Origin: Punctularia strigosozonata HHB-11173 SS5 | Lineage: Eukaryota > Basidiomycota > Agaricomycetes > Corticiales > Punctulariaceae | Reading direction: 5' to 3' | Length of the DNA: 64,000 bases | Assembly (NCBI RefSeq): GCF_000264995.1 | Contig: NW_006767433.1 | Location: 2,069,123 to 2,133,122, forward strand | In this document: piece by piece, positions 35,238 through 47,744 of the stretch | Layout: the number at the start of each line of letters is the position of its first letter | Numbering within the stretch: position 1 is the first letter of the stretch | Notes under the pieces: generated by a model | What the model was told of the DNA's origin: nothing | The model's database searches: none | Seen by the model: only the letters and a program-made list of their open reading frames with translations | Position numbers and translations under genes: made by a program

Positions 35238-37751
35238 CTAATACGCGAAGCGGAAATCAAGTCTTTGATTGCCCTTGTCTTTGGTCGTTTCTAGATATTC
35301 GCGTTGTTGCTGTGGTGATGTCAGTGTTTTCGTTCCATGTGACCATGCAATGAAACTAACCTCGGCCGTCCAAGAGTTCCAGATACGGTCCCGGCGCTTA
35401 TTAATCGCGCGGTAAAAGAGCCACGTGAACGCGTAGAGAAATATGTTCATGACGGTGATACCAATCAAGTCGCGATTACCACGTTTATCTGGGTAGGTAG
35501 TTAGGAATCTCGAGCGGCGTGAGCATGCTGATGTGCTTACAGAGAGGTTTATCATCGTCGCGGTAGATGTTTGCGGCTGTAATCGAACCAGCCTGCACGA
35601 ACATGTTATACACACTGGCTGATACGGTCCTCGTTCGAACGCTGTATGAGTTTCTTGACGCCCATGCGACCTTAAAATATGTTCAGCGGGCATGCAGGAA
35701 GGATGAACGGCAGGTACACACTTGAATGGGATGTACGTAGGGATAACCGGTAATCAGTGAGACGACGGTGTAGTAGACCCACAGATTGGTGGATGAGGTA
35801 AACGTATATAGCGCTATAAGCAGCGGTAATACGTATATTTGCATGAAGACAGTCGGAATAATGCGGCTATCGATGATTTCGCTGACCCAGGCTAAGAGAC
35901 TCGATTAGACATTATCCTTCGATGCAATATACTATCCAAGCACGTACCGGTGAATAAAAGACCCAAAATGCCAAGTACTGTGGACGGAATAGTGAGGAGA
36001 TTCGTCTGCGTCGTGTTGAAGCCAAGGTGGCGAAGGGTCCTGAAGAAGTCGCTTGATAAACGATATGACTTCAGTGTACAGATTCAATACTGACAGTGTC
36101 AAATAATTTTGCGGCGGGCCAGGGGGAACTGCGTAGTCTCAGGTGGTTAGAAGGCAATCACTCGGTAAGGATAGCATATTCACCCAAGAAGGTCAGTCCC
36201 AGCATGTACAAGGGCCACATGCGCCAATCGCAGATGGCTTCCCAAATTTGTTTAACATGCAGTCCTTGGCGGTTATGCATGTCTGACTTGGATGGATCAT
36301 CACGGAGCACTCTGAAGGTTTCATGTGAGTTCCCGGTTCTACTTCAGGCGGATAACGGCGCACCTATTGACCATGATGATTTCCTCCCTGATCACACGAC
36401 TTCTAAGTATCTACAGGATTCCAAGATGTTTTGGTTTTCTTACCGCTCCGTAAACCACCCCTTCGGTCGGAACCAAGCCTTCGTTTGGGTAGGACCAGGA
36501 GGCATCATGAAGAAGGAGATGATCCCGACGAGGAGAGTGCCTCCTCCTTCGATAAGGAATAAGTACCTCCATCCAGCGTGGCCATTTACACCACGTAGTC
36601 GCAGAAGCCCGGTCGCCAGGAAGGCACCGACAATATGGGCTGCGTAGTTGGATACCCAGAACCAACCGAGTCGAATGGGGACTGTGTTCTTATTTGAGAG
36701 CCAGAAGCTTGACAAGGGCTGCGATACGTACGCTCCGTTTTCGTATAGAAATATGACAAGTAGAGGATGACTGTCGTGTCAAGCGTGAGCTTCGTCGCTG
36801 GTATGCCTGTAAGACCATGCTCACCATCTGGGATAAATCCACCCTGCAAGAAGCCCAGCAAAGCTCTGCCGGATGATGAACACAAAGAATGGGTCGGAAG
36901 GCTTGCGCCTTACCTAGTCGCTAAAAAGGATCCACGGCCAGTGAGCCAAAATTGACTCATGGCAACGAGACTCCAAAGGGTCATCTAACAATTCCATTTG
37001 AAAAGTGGGGTCGCCACAAAGTCCGGTTCGACTCACCTGTGACGGAATCCAAACATCGGGACCCACCCGCTTGGAGACGAGTTGCGATGGGAGTTCTGCA
37101 ATCAAGAAACAAAGGCGGAACAAAGTGAAGCCTGAGATAAACAGTCAATCACGTTTTTCGCTTCAGGAAAGGAAGGACAAATCACCGAGATTATAGTCGT
37201 CGGTGTTGATGTTTAAGTCATTCAGCAAATTGTCCGAGTTGGCTTGCGAGATATTGCTACGGTCAAACTCTGAGTGCCGCCGTCAGCAATCCATCACAAA
37301 CGTTAACACAAGCTACCCACCGAGAGAGAAGAACATGATGAAAGTCCAAACCATGATGCGCCAGTCAATCTTCCTAACGAGTTTCTGCGGATTGTAACAT
37401 GGGTATTTTCCCTTGCGGGTAGTCCAGTCAGCTCACCCGCTCTTCCCTCCATGTCCACCGCGCCGATGGATCGAAGCGGTGGGCATTTTCATACACGGCA
37501 GGGGGTCTGTACGCCTCGAGCGTTTGGGGGTCGTCGAAGACAGAGGGCTGGGTCGCAACGGCGTCCAGATCGATGTCCTGACGCTTCCAGCGTCTCCAGA
37601 AGTTCCTGGTTCCAGTCGGCGGAGGCGTCCCGAGGGGTGGGATGTCCTTGACGGACTCGGAATCGGTCGAGACGATGTCCGCGGCCTTGGTCGTGTCATC
37701 GAAGGAATCTCTCCGCTTGAGGACGAGGTTTTGCGGGAGCTGTGTGGTCAT
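35238..37751 (-). CDS. MFS transporter, anion:cation symporter (Dal5/Tna1) family
   Basis: Plasma-membrane proton symporter of the allantoate permease/ACS group, which import small organic anions such as nicotinate, pantothenate, allantoate or biotin precursors. A cytosolic Pro-rich tail (about 100 aa) precedes [19 protein letters not shown] and [17 protein letters not shown]. Later: [49 protein letters not shown], then [20 protein letters not shown]. The C-terminus ([29 protein letters not shown]) is the characteristic tail of the Tna1/Fen2/Liz1 subgroup. About ten short introns. The start may instead be the in-frame Met at 37808. Substrate not determinable. Confidence 0.88.
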
Positions 37752-38218
37752 GTTGGATGTCGGGCCGTGTCGAGAGGGCGTTCCAATGCCGGACAGAGGA
37801 TATGTCACTCATGCCGCGCTGGATTTTAAGAGGCGTGGACAGATATCTCAGAAGCACGTCTGCGGCTGCAATCTATGGCGTGGAATCCTCCGGGATGGCG
37901 ACATGTCAGACGGTGGGGCCGACGCACGGAGACCCACGCCGGATATGGCACGAACGACCCGTTGACGTGCTCTCCTCTGCGTTGCGCTCTTCCATCGCGC
38001 GACGCCTCAAGCGGTGGTGGCGCGAACGTGAGCCCAGCGATGGCGCGTCCAGGTCACGGGATGGCGCAAGTCGCCCACACGCCGAAGCGGCCCACCAGCG
38101 CACCCAGCCCGCCTCGCATGTCGCTGCTGCAGTGCTGTTACACGCCCAGCCGGTCGTTGAATTATCATCCGTCGCCAGACAGGAACCATTACGCATGCTC
38201 GTACACTTCAAGTCTACC
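37752..38218. other. Intergenic region
   Basis: Holds the transporter promoter and the CCT7 3' UTR (both minus strand). GC-rich open frames on the plus strand look like chance; nothing recognised. Confidence 0.4.
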
Positions 38219-40199
38219 CTACCGCCGAGGCATCCCGCGCCCTCGTCCCCGTAGCGCCCGTGCTGCAGCTCCCGGAGGCGCTTTCGGTCCCGGATTGGGC
38301 TAATGAGATAGAACAATCGATAACGCATACAGGCCCTAAAGCTCTCAGGGACACGTACCTGTTCACTCTGAGGGTTCCTGACGGTCTCGTCCACGCTCAG
38401 GATCAAGCAAGCCGCCTCCGTCGCACTGCTGATCGCATTCAGCTTCACCAGCGCCGGCTCCCACACGAACGCCTCCAAGTTGTCGCGAACTCCCTCAGCT
38501 CCATCGACATCGACACCGGCCCATCTGTCCGCACTTGCGCCAGATCGCTCTGCGTTCGCGTGACGCATCCGCAGCTTGTTCAAAATATCCGTGGAATCCA
38601 GTCCGGCGTTGTCGCAGATTTGGCGCGGGATTATTTCTAGAGCCTTGGCGAACGCGATCATGATTAGCTGCAGTTTTCCGGGAATGCCGAGCGCGTGCTT
38701 TCGGGTGTAGGCCGAAAGTTCCATCTGAAAGACCGTCAGTAGATATCCACAAGCACACGGAGAGAGAACGACCTCGATGGCTCCGCCACCAGCAACGACC
38801 TCTCCGTTCTTGACTGCACGCTTGACAACCATTATCGCATCGTGTAAACTGCGTTCGACCTCTTCGATGAATTGCTCCGCGCCGCCCCGAAGTAGGAGTG
38901 TGCAGGTCTTCGCTTTCGGGCATTCCTCGAAGACGTTGTAACGCTCCCCGCCTATTTGTCTCTCCTCGAAACTTCCACAAGTGCCAAGGTGTTCCCGAGC
39001 GATGTCAGAGCATGTTGACTGAACCGAACCACCAACGGCCTGTACGACTCGCCGAAGATCCTGCGCAGTTACACGGCCCGCGCAGAATATATCGCGGTCG
39101 GCAAACCATTGCGTCGCAAGATCACCGATCGGCAGCTTGCTGAGGACTACCTTGGCGCCAGTCTTTTCGATCTCTGCGAGTTTACGGTAGATGATTTCCC
39201 ATTCGGCATCCACAATAGCCTGGTAGTCGGCTACGTGTTCCACGCGGACCTCGGCATTGTCTTTTTCTGCTTTTAGCTCGAGCTCGACGTTGAGACAGAG
39301 GATCAGAGGGTTTTTGAACGTTTTCGGTTGCTGTTCGGCACCAGCATAGGTGAATGTCTTCTTGAAGGCGACGCCGCGGATCAGCTGCGAGTCCTGAGTC
39401 CCGCCACCGGGAATCTTCTTGACACCGATGAGCGATTCGTCCAGGTCGTTCTGATCAAGGCACAGGACCGCATCGACGACCATGTTGGAGAAGAATGGTT
39501 TCTCCGAGTGGATGAGCTTGGATGACATTGAGGTCGAAGCGCACTTCAATAGAAGGGATCGGAAGCGCCTAGTAACTCGATTAGCTTTGGTTCTTGCATG
39601 AGGTGTAAGAACATACTCCGGGTCTGACTTATCCACGGAGACTTGAATCTCCTTGATCCTGTCCACGGCCTATAATCATCGTAAGTCCGCGGTGCAACGC
39701 GTGTTGAGTTGAGAACCACGCACGAGTTGGGCGGCCTTGCGGAAACCCTTCATGATGATGTGAGGGCTCACACCTTCCTCAATGTAACCCCGAACCTCCT
39801 TCAACAGCTGAGCTGCCAGAAGTGTCACGCTCGTTGTTCCATCGCCAACTTCTGCATCTTGCGCTCTCGCGATATCCACCAGAGTCTTGGCAGCAGGATG
39901 CACAATATCGAGAAGCTTGAGGATCGTCGCGCCGTCATTAGTGATTTGTGCATCTCCACGCTCGTTCACAATGAGTTTATCCATTCCCCTTGGACCAAGC
40001 GTGCTTGCGAGAGTTTCAGCGATGGCAAGGCATGCAGATATGTTCGATAGTAACTGCGGGGTCCCTTGCGAGGTATCGGTGCCCTCCTTCAGGAGGACCA
40101 CCGTCGGTTGCTGGAGTTCGCCAAGATCGTTTTAGTTATATCGCTATCTCATCCCGATCTTGTGATCCAACGGCGTACCATAGGCAGGCCGCGCTGCAT
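38219..40199 (-). CDS. CCT7: Chaperonin CCT subunit eta (TCP-1 eta)
   Basis: Subunit of the cytosolic TRiC/CCT ring that folds actin and tubulin. Start exon 40199-40179 encodes only MQRGLPM; the next begins [17 protein letters not shown]. Group II chaperonin motifs: [32 protein letters not shown] (ATP binding), then [20 protein letters not shown], the apical region, [26 protein letters not shown], and [16 protein letters not shown]. The eta-specific Gly-Arg tail follows the last intron (GRGRGMPRR, stop at 38219). One intron lies inside the [17 protein letters not shown] region. Complete, with all nucleotide-binding motifs. Confidence 0.95.
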
Positions 40200-40401
40200 T
40201 TTCGACAAGGTATGGGGACAAGCAAGAGGCAGTCGTCAAAAAGTTCTCAGGCCACATACGCGTTGAAACTCAGTGCAGTCACGACGCGTCGACTCACCTC
40301 TGGTTCGCACTGGCGCCGGCGCTCCTCTGACCTTAGAAGATATATCCTGCACTTAGGCACGACTTGGAGCGCGGGGTAACATCGCACTGGATCTGACTCC
40401 T

Positions 40402-43400
40402 ATGAACAACGCTTTCTTTGCTAGCTCCGATGAAGGCGGAAACGACGTCGTGATGTCTCCTCAGAGCCCCAGTGAAACCGGCGAACAGAAGCCTCGAGAC
40501 GGTAGCGAAGGCGCAGAGCCGCTTTTCATTGCAGGTAGCGATGACGAAGAGGATGCTTTCTCCGTGGAACGGTTCAGCACACCCCCGACGCGAGCCATAT
40601 CCGTCGATGATCACTCCCCACCCCCAAAAAACGGCTCGGATGAGTTCAGAATGGCGTCTCCCCAGGCATCTCGAGATTCCAGCCCTGGTATCGCAGGTAC
40701 AGAAGCTAGTCATGGATCGACTTCTCGGCCTCTTTCTCCCGATGAACCTTTGCCTCCTGCGAAGAGACGACGGCTCTCTTCACCTGCCCAGACGAACCAG
40801 GCTGCTTCCTCGGCCAGAGACAACGCTGCAGCGGATGTTGCACCATGGCAGTTCGAGAGCGCCTATATTGGCTCCTTTCTTGTCCCAAACGCTTGGAGCA
40901 CCGTGAAGGGAAAGGGGTACATCAAACCTGGCGACATCGTCTTGTTGGAACGTTATGACCCCGATGCTGCTACAGGAAAATCACGAGCAAAGGGCAAGAA
41001 GAGTAAAGATGAGGCTAAATCGTCCGGCAAAGGCAAAGGCAAACAACTCAACATCGCGACCATGCTGAAGTCGCAACCCAAGGCTTCGTCCTCCAAGGCG
41101 AAGAAGAAAGACACCATCGTACGCGTCACGAATCGCTCAGGCTTCGAATTTGGTCGTTTGCCGGGGGATGTTTCAAGTTGGGTCTGTAGCCTCATGGACT
41201 TGGGTATGGCACGCATACTGCCGCAACTTTTGTCGTCGCTCAACGCATGTCCAGGTCTTGTGGAGTTTCATGACAGTACCTTGGTGGATGCTCCAGAAAC
41301 ACTGAGGTCAGGGGTTGATCTTGTCATATCTCTTTCTTGCTACATGCGAGCGTCAGCATTCACTCAGCCGCTTGATTCTAAGCAATCAAAGTCGTCCCTG
41401 AAGTCCGTCATCAATGAGGGGCACGAAACGGTCGAAGAACAGACACTTCGAGAGCGAAAACTGGCTCTACTGAAGCTGTTTGACGCAGTTGGGCTCAAAC
41501 CGTTGCGAGGCGCAGGCACGATGCAGCCCAAAAAACCTTCCGACAAACAGCTTGAGGATCTTGCTTCAAGACCAAAACGAGGGAGTTCCCCTGTGAAGAA
41601 GGAAGTTGTCGGTGACGGTGAAGTGATTCAGGTTCAAGTCGAAGAGGACGAAGTGCTATCTGAGAACGAATTGAGTGCGATATACAAAAGGTACACGTGA
41701 ATGCTTGCAACACGATGTTGTAGCTGACAAGGACGAATAGGGCGCAAGCAAACGATCGCAGTATGGAAGAGATGGACGCATCGGCGACATTTGCCCTCAA
41801 ATTACGGAACTACCAGAAGCAGGCCTTATAGTAAGCGACCTATCTATGATAGTTTCGTCTGGTTTTGGCTGATTTTGGGTCAGCTGGATGCATTCTTTGG
41901 AAACCGGGAACATGTCAGCCAGAGACGCCGATTCTCTTCATCCGTTATGGAGCGAGTAAGCACCCGGACACATCGAGTTTTTGCATTCTACTCACGTTTC
42001 CGCTAGATACCGCTTTCCAGGTGAACTGGTCGAGGGAATCATCGACTTGACTGCCGAAGAACGCCCCTTCTACTTCAACCCGTATTCCGGGGAGCTCTCA
42101 CTCAAATTTCCGAAGGCGGAGAAGAATTGCAAAGGAGGCATATTGGCGTAAGCACCCAAACTTTGACGGTACGATTCAATCATCTGACGCATTTTTAGTG
42201 ACGGTAAGACTTGTTGTACTGCAGAGACCACGACAGCACTTACAATCTGACATTATCCTCCTTGCGCTTATCAGAGAGTATGTTGCTCACAAAGCCTTAT
42301 CACATAACGTTTGACTCAGTATTCCTTCCTGCTCAGTGGGAATGGGCAAGACTATAATGCTGTCAGCCGTATGTTTCTTCTCCAGCTTCGGATGGCGGAC
42401 AAATCCAGTTGCTAACCGGCTCTGAAGTTAATACAAACCCTTCGTGGTCCCGACCCAGGTGAACTGGCGGAGGCGGATAGATCTGGAGGGCAGTCAAGAT
42501 CACGGCAAATGAGGTTAAACGACGCCTTGCGAGTGAAAGGAACATCTAGTACCGGCGTCTCCGGAAAAGAGCCGAAAGGTCCCAGAGCGACATTAGTCGT
42601 TGCGCCCACGTCGTTGCTCGGGCAATGGTCTGATGAGCTGCGCCGATCTAGCCTACCGGGCACACTTAGGGTGACAGTATGGCATGGTCAGAACCGGCAG
42701 GAATTCGGAGCTGTTCTTGACGATGATGAGCAAGACGTCCCGCTAGTCGTGATCACATCCTATGGTACCTTGGCATCTGAACACGCGAAACCGGGCTCCC
42801 CAGTGTTCGAAGGTACGCATGCTCGAGAATTGCAATCGCGATCCGTGTCGCTGACTATGACGGGGCCGGTGCACAGTCGACTGGTTACGCGTCATTCTCG
42901 ACGAAGCTCACAACATCAAGTCGAGGCAGAGCCAGACTGCGAAAGCAGTTTTTGCACTTCGAGCAAGGCGTCGTTGGGCTGTCACAGGTGCGTACGCAAG
43001 CTATCACGTTACGATTTCCATTTAGTCTGTTCCAAGGAACGCCGATAGTAAACAGGCGAGCTGCCTCGTGTCTATGCAACCCTCCCTCACCAACTAACAA
43101 TGATTGATGCTGCGCAGGCTTGAAGACTTGTACTCGCTTCTGTAAGGTGACCATACCTTGCCGAATGCCACAGCTGAACTCCTTGATATGCCACAGCAAA
43201 TTCCTGGGTTTTACGCCCTGGTCAAGCTACCCGTTCTTCCGCTCGTGTGTACGGTTGATGTGTTGAGCATGCATCGCTACTGATGCTAGGATAGCTTTAT
43301 CACACTTCCGTTTCTTGCAAGAGACCCCAAGGCTGTCGAGATTGTACAGGTCATCCTGGAGAGTGTTCTTCTCCGAAGGGAAAAGGACGCCCTGGACTCA

Positions 43401-45044
43401 GACGGTAACCGAATCGTTCAGCTACCTCCAAAGGAAGTTTCGATAGAGAAGCTGCGTTTTTCTTCCGCGGAGCGCAAGATATACAATTCGATTTACCTCA
43501 GCGCCAAACGTAACTTCGAGCGGCTGAATGCTCAGGGTTGGTGACATCAGCTCTAAATTCAAAGTGACAACTGACCTCGCTCTTCGTTACAGGGCTTGCG
43601 ATGAAGAACTACACGCACATTCTAGCTATGCTCATGCGGTCGGTTGTCGCGTACGAGTGTCTCATATAGCGGATAATCTGATGCATCTCTGCAGGCTTCG
43701 GCGTGCTGTCTTGCACCCTTCGCTTGTCCTATCACAAGAGAACGACAATCAGACGCGGGATCAAGACCTCATCGATGCGGACAGTATGATCAGGCAGTTT
43801 GCGGAAAATAACGACACTACGTATGCAGAAAGCGTACTCGACGATATCAAAGGGGAGACGGAATGTCCTATCTGCCTGGATTTTGTTGAGGCGCCCATGC
43901 TGATTCCCAGTTGCATGCACCGGTGGTGTGTGATTTAGTCTGTGCTAATTTATTGAGAGTCATATCATTCCCCATTAGTTGCAAGGACTGCATCGTATCT
44001 TTCATCGACGGGTGCCGTGCGAAAGGCGAGGAAGGTCGTTGCCCTATTTGCTCTATGGGTCCAATCAAGGTGAGTAGATGCCGAGCAAGGAAGCGTGGAG
44101 CATTGCGAAATTCAACAATCCCTAGGAAAGCGAGCTTTTGGAGGTTCTCATCCCTGCGAAAACGTCCAATGACCTAAGGCACACGGGCGAATCCAATAGC
44201 GAGCTTATGCGAGTGTCGCTTCGTCGGAATGACTTCGTGTCTTCTACCAAACTGGATGCTTTGATCCAGAACTTGCGTACGCCTTGCGCCGCGTTTGTGA
44301 GACCTCTCCAATTTGCTGATCACTATATTAGGCCGCCTCAGGGATCAAGACCCATGTTTCCGCTGCGTCATTTTTTCCCAGTTTACCAGCTTTCTGGATC
44401 TCATTGAAGTCGTGCTGCAACGGGAAGGACTCCCCTCTTGGCGCTTTGACGGATCCATGGACGTGAAGAAGCGAACTGCCGCTATTGCTGATTTCAAGGC
44501 ACCGAGCACGAGTCCGAAGATTTTGGTTGTGTCGCTTAAGGCCGGGGGCGTGGGGTTGAACGTGCGTGCTGATAAACGCGCGTGAGTGCCGACTGATTCA
44601 CATGCCGCAGTTAACAATGGCCAATCACGTTTATATGGTACGGTGCTTGAGTTGCGACTTACCTGTGTAATTCAGCGCGCTTTTACAGATGGATTGCTGG
44701 TGGAATGCTGCCATTGAGAATCAGGGTACGGTAGTCCTCCCCTTGTACGCCCGCGGATGTCACTTTGATCGTATCCCAACAACAGCTATCGACCGCGTTC
44801 ATAGGATCGGCCAAGATAAAACCGTCTACGTAAAGCATTTCATAGTAAGACAATATGACATTGCGAACGCATGGATTGATGTGACTAAATGGACGTCTTG
44901 TACAAGGTCGAGGACACCATAGAGGGACGCATATTACAGATACAGAAACGCAAGAACGCCATCGTCAAAGCAGCCTTCAAGGGTCAAGGCCAAGATGCTG
45001 ATCCGGAGAGCCTTGAAAACTTCAAGATAATTTTCGGCGATTGA
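40402..45044 (+). CDS. RAD5: DNA repair helicase/ubiquitin ligase Rad5 (HIRAN-SNF2-RING)
   Basis: Swi2/Snf2 ATPase and E3 ligase for error-free damage tolerance: extends PCNA ubiquitin to K63 chains with Ubc13-Mms2 and regresses stalled forks. Domains in order: disordered acidic N-terminus with KRRR (about 1-150); HIRAN domain ([20 protein letters not shown] through [16 protein letters not shown], about 150-260); SNF2 N-lobe with [10 protein letters not shown] (Walker A) and a DEAH box ([11 protein letters not shown]); a C3HC4 RING ([19 protein letters not shown] then CPICSMGP); helicase C-lobe ([32 protein letters not shown]). Exon 1 is 40402-41690; many short introns follow. About 1,150 residues, ending FKIIFGD. 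Key motifs intact. Confidence 0.93.
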
Positions 45045-45508
45045 TGGCCAGCTTGTTTGGCGCGGTGCGGACGTATTCGCTAGAGCAATATCGAGACAGT
45101 GGACCATGCCATGATTCTAAGGGATATATGTATGCATTTGTGCCAATAGCACGCATAAGTGTCCTACGAGGATTACCAAGTATCCAAGCGTACTGTACGC
45201 AAGCAGATTCAGGTAGGCATACCGTCAGTGCGAGCTGTGCACGCACAACCCACGCGGGTGGGTGGCGCCCACGGATAAGCAGGTCGAGACGATAACGATG
45301 TAGTAATTTGAAATTGGGCTCCGTGCCTTGTCTTGCCCCGGTGCCGAGGAAGATCGACCAACTTCGCGAGACTCCAGTCGAATGACACCATCCTCTGTAA
45401 CTGTTGCGCAAGAGCGAGCTTTGCATAAAACTTCTATGCTGCTATCGACGCCCCACAGTCAGCTACGCGCGCGCTCATCGCGGTCTCAGATACTCTTTGA
45501 CCGCCCCG
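45045..45508. other. Intergenic region
   Basis: RAD5 3' UTR and promoter of the second transporter. No distinct element seen. Confidence 0.35.
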
Positions 45509-47297
45509 ATGTCCCAGCAAGCGACCTCAGCCACGTCATGGGCTGCCCCGCCCAGCGAGAAGTCCCTGGATCTCGCCGAAAAGCATTTGAACATCGAGCC
45601 CGAGACCAACGCCGAGGTTGCGGCTCGGGCATGGAAAAAGGTGGACTTGCGTGTCATGTCCGTATCTGTACTCTTGTACCTAGCTTCCTACATCGACCGG
45701 TAAGTCGTCAATCGCATCAGAGGCCTCGTGCATTCATCTCAACGCGTTGTCAGTGCCAATATAGGGAATGCGAAGGTGAGATTACTCCCGAGAAGACTGT
45801 GAAGCTCCTTGCTAACAGTAGTCAAGGTCCTTGGAATGGCAAAAGATCTCAATCTCTCAGCCGACGAATATAACTGGGCGCTGTCCATATTCTTCATTGG
45901 ATATGTTGTTTTTGAGACCCCTTCCAACATCATTCTGAAACGTCTACGCCCGCGAATATACATCCCAAATCTTGTTATCATATGGGGTGTCGTTTGCTGC
46001 CTTGTATCGACTGTCAAAAGTGCCTCTGGATTGTTAGCCGTCAGATTCTTCTTGGGACTCGCTGAAGCTGGCTTTCTACCCGGTCTGATATATTGGAGTG
46101 CGTATAGCCAGTCTAACAATTAAATACCTATATATGCCTCCGATGACTGACAAGGATCTTTTTAGTCGGTTGCTGGTATCCGCGGCCGATGCAAGGCACC
46201 CGCTTCGCGGTCCTGTACTCGTCTGTTAGTCTGACAGGGGCATTCGGCGGCTTGTTGGCTACAGGTATCAACTCCGCCGGTGGGTCGTTTGGGTTAGCCG
46301 GGTGGAAGTGAGCCATATACATCTCCCGTATGCAACAGACGCTAATGATGTACCAGGTGGATCTTCATCGTGGAGGGCACCATCACGATTGGTTTCGGAT
46401 TACTGTCGTGGCTTTTCATGTCAGATTACCCGGAGACAGTATCTTGGCTTACCGACGAGGGTACGTGCTAAGACGAGTAAGGAATGAGCCAGTACTAATT
46501 GTACGACAGAGCGGGAAATTGTCATCCGTGCCAACGAAGCAGATCGCGCGCTACATGCAATGGAATCCTTCAACAAACGCCAGATCATCACTGCCTTCAC
46601 CGATTACCGAACATATCTCTGGGGCTTCATCTACTTCTTAACATATATACCAGTCTATTCGGTCGTTCTCAGTCTACCGAGCGTGGTCGTCGGCCTCGGA
46701 TACCAGGGGACGACGGCTACTCTGATGGCTTGCCCGCCTTACGCATTCGGTTTCGTCATCGTTCTATTGGCCGGGTACAGTTCGGATCGCACAAGGGATC
46801 GTTATTACCATTTTATCCTCGGATGCCTGGTCGCAATGATTGCATTGATCGTCCTCATGACCGTCAAGTCGGACAAGGTGCGCTACGGGATGTTCTTCCT
46901 TGTGAGTATTACATGGATTGTCTCCGCGAATGGTCGAGCTAATTGAGCCTTTCAAAAGATGATGTTCATGTTTGTGCCGATCTCCATCAGCTGGTCGTGG
47001 CTGGCGAACAATGTGGCTAGCACAAATAAGAGGGCGGCAGCAACAGCTGTAGTTTTCAGCATGGGAAACATTGGAGGGGCCATTTCAGGTCAAATATACC
47101 GAGCCGAATGGGCTCCACGCTATGTGAAGGGGCATGCTATCAACCTCGGCTGCTACTGCGGGGCACTCGTCGCCGTCACCTTACTGTGGATAAGCTACAA
47201 GCATGATAATGCTCGGCGAGACCGTGAAGCAGGAGAGCGGATATCTCGCAAAAGCGACATGCTCGGGGAGGATCTAGGGGATTTGGGCGATCGGTAA
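45509..47297 (+). CDS. MFS transporter, anion:cation symporter (Dal5) family
   Basis: Second ACS-type proton symporter, about 480 residues, 12 predicted membrane helices. Motifs: ARAWKKVDLRVMSVSVLLYL, SYIDRANIGNAKV (helix 1 signature), LSIFFIGYVVFETPSNIILK, VRFFLGLAEAGFLPGLIYW, and GWRWIFIVEGTITIGFGLLS, then the second half from TDYRTYLWGFIYFLTYIP. A very short exon of 22 nt (45754-45775) codes ANIGNAK and completes helix 1. The C-terminal tail is basic/acidic and lacks the LDFRFAY-type end of the minus-strand transporter, so they belong to different subgroups. Substrate unknown. Confidence 0.9.
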
Positions 47298-47744
47298 GCC
47301 CGGAGTAGTTCGCCTTTGGGATGATCCGCTCACGCCCTTACGCTTGGCAGGCATCCCGGTTTCCGGTATTATGTATGAGCAAGTCAGCAATCACGCTGAA
47401 ATTAAACCAATTTGGGTCGCTCATGCTCCTAGCTCCCGGCAGGCCAGCTTAACGGTCCTAAAATGGAGAGATCTGGTTTGACGCTGCAAGGGATCACGCC
47501 TGTCCTTGCATCGCGCTCCTGCCGAACCCCCGAGTTTGCTGCTGTAGACTCGATCATGACCTCACTCCTGACGAAGTTCTGCACATACGGATCGCATTGA
47601 TATACGTCCCATGGCTAGATCTCGTCGGCCAAGTGCTTCATTGATAGGCCAACCCACTCCACCCACTTGACATAATACTACAACAATTGCATTAATTTAC
47701 AGGTGCTGGTTATACAGGGACCTGAGCTCAGCCGTGATTCTCAC
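47298..47744. other. Convergent intergenic region
   Basis: 3' ends of the transporter and the WD40 gene face each other. No coding or RNA feature found. Confidence 0.35.
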
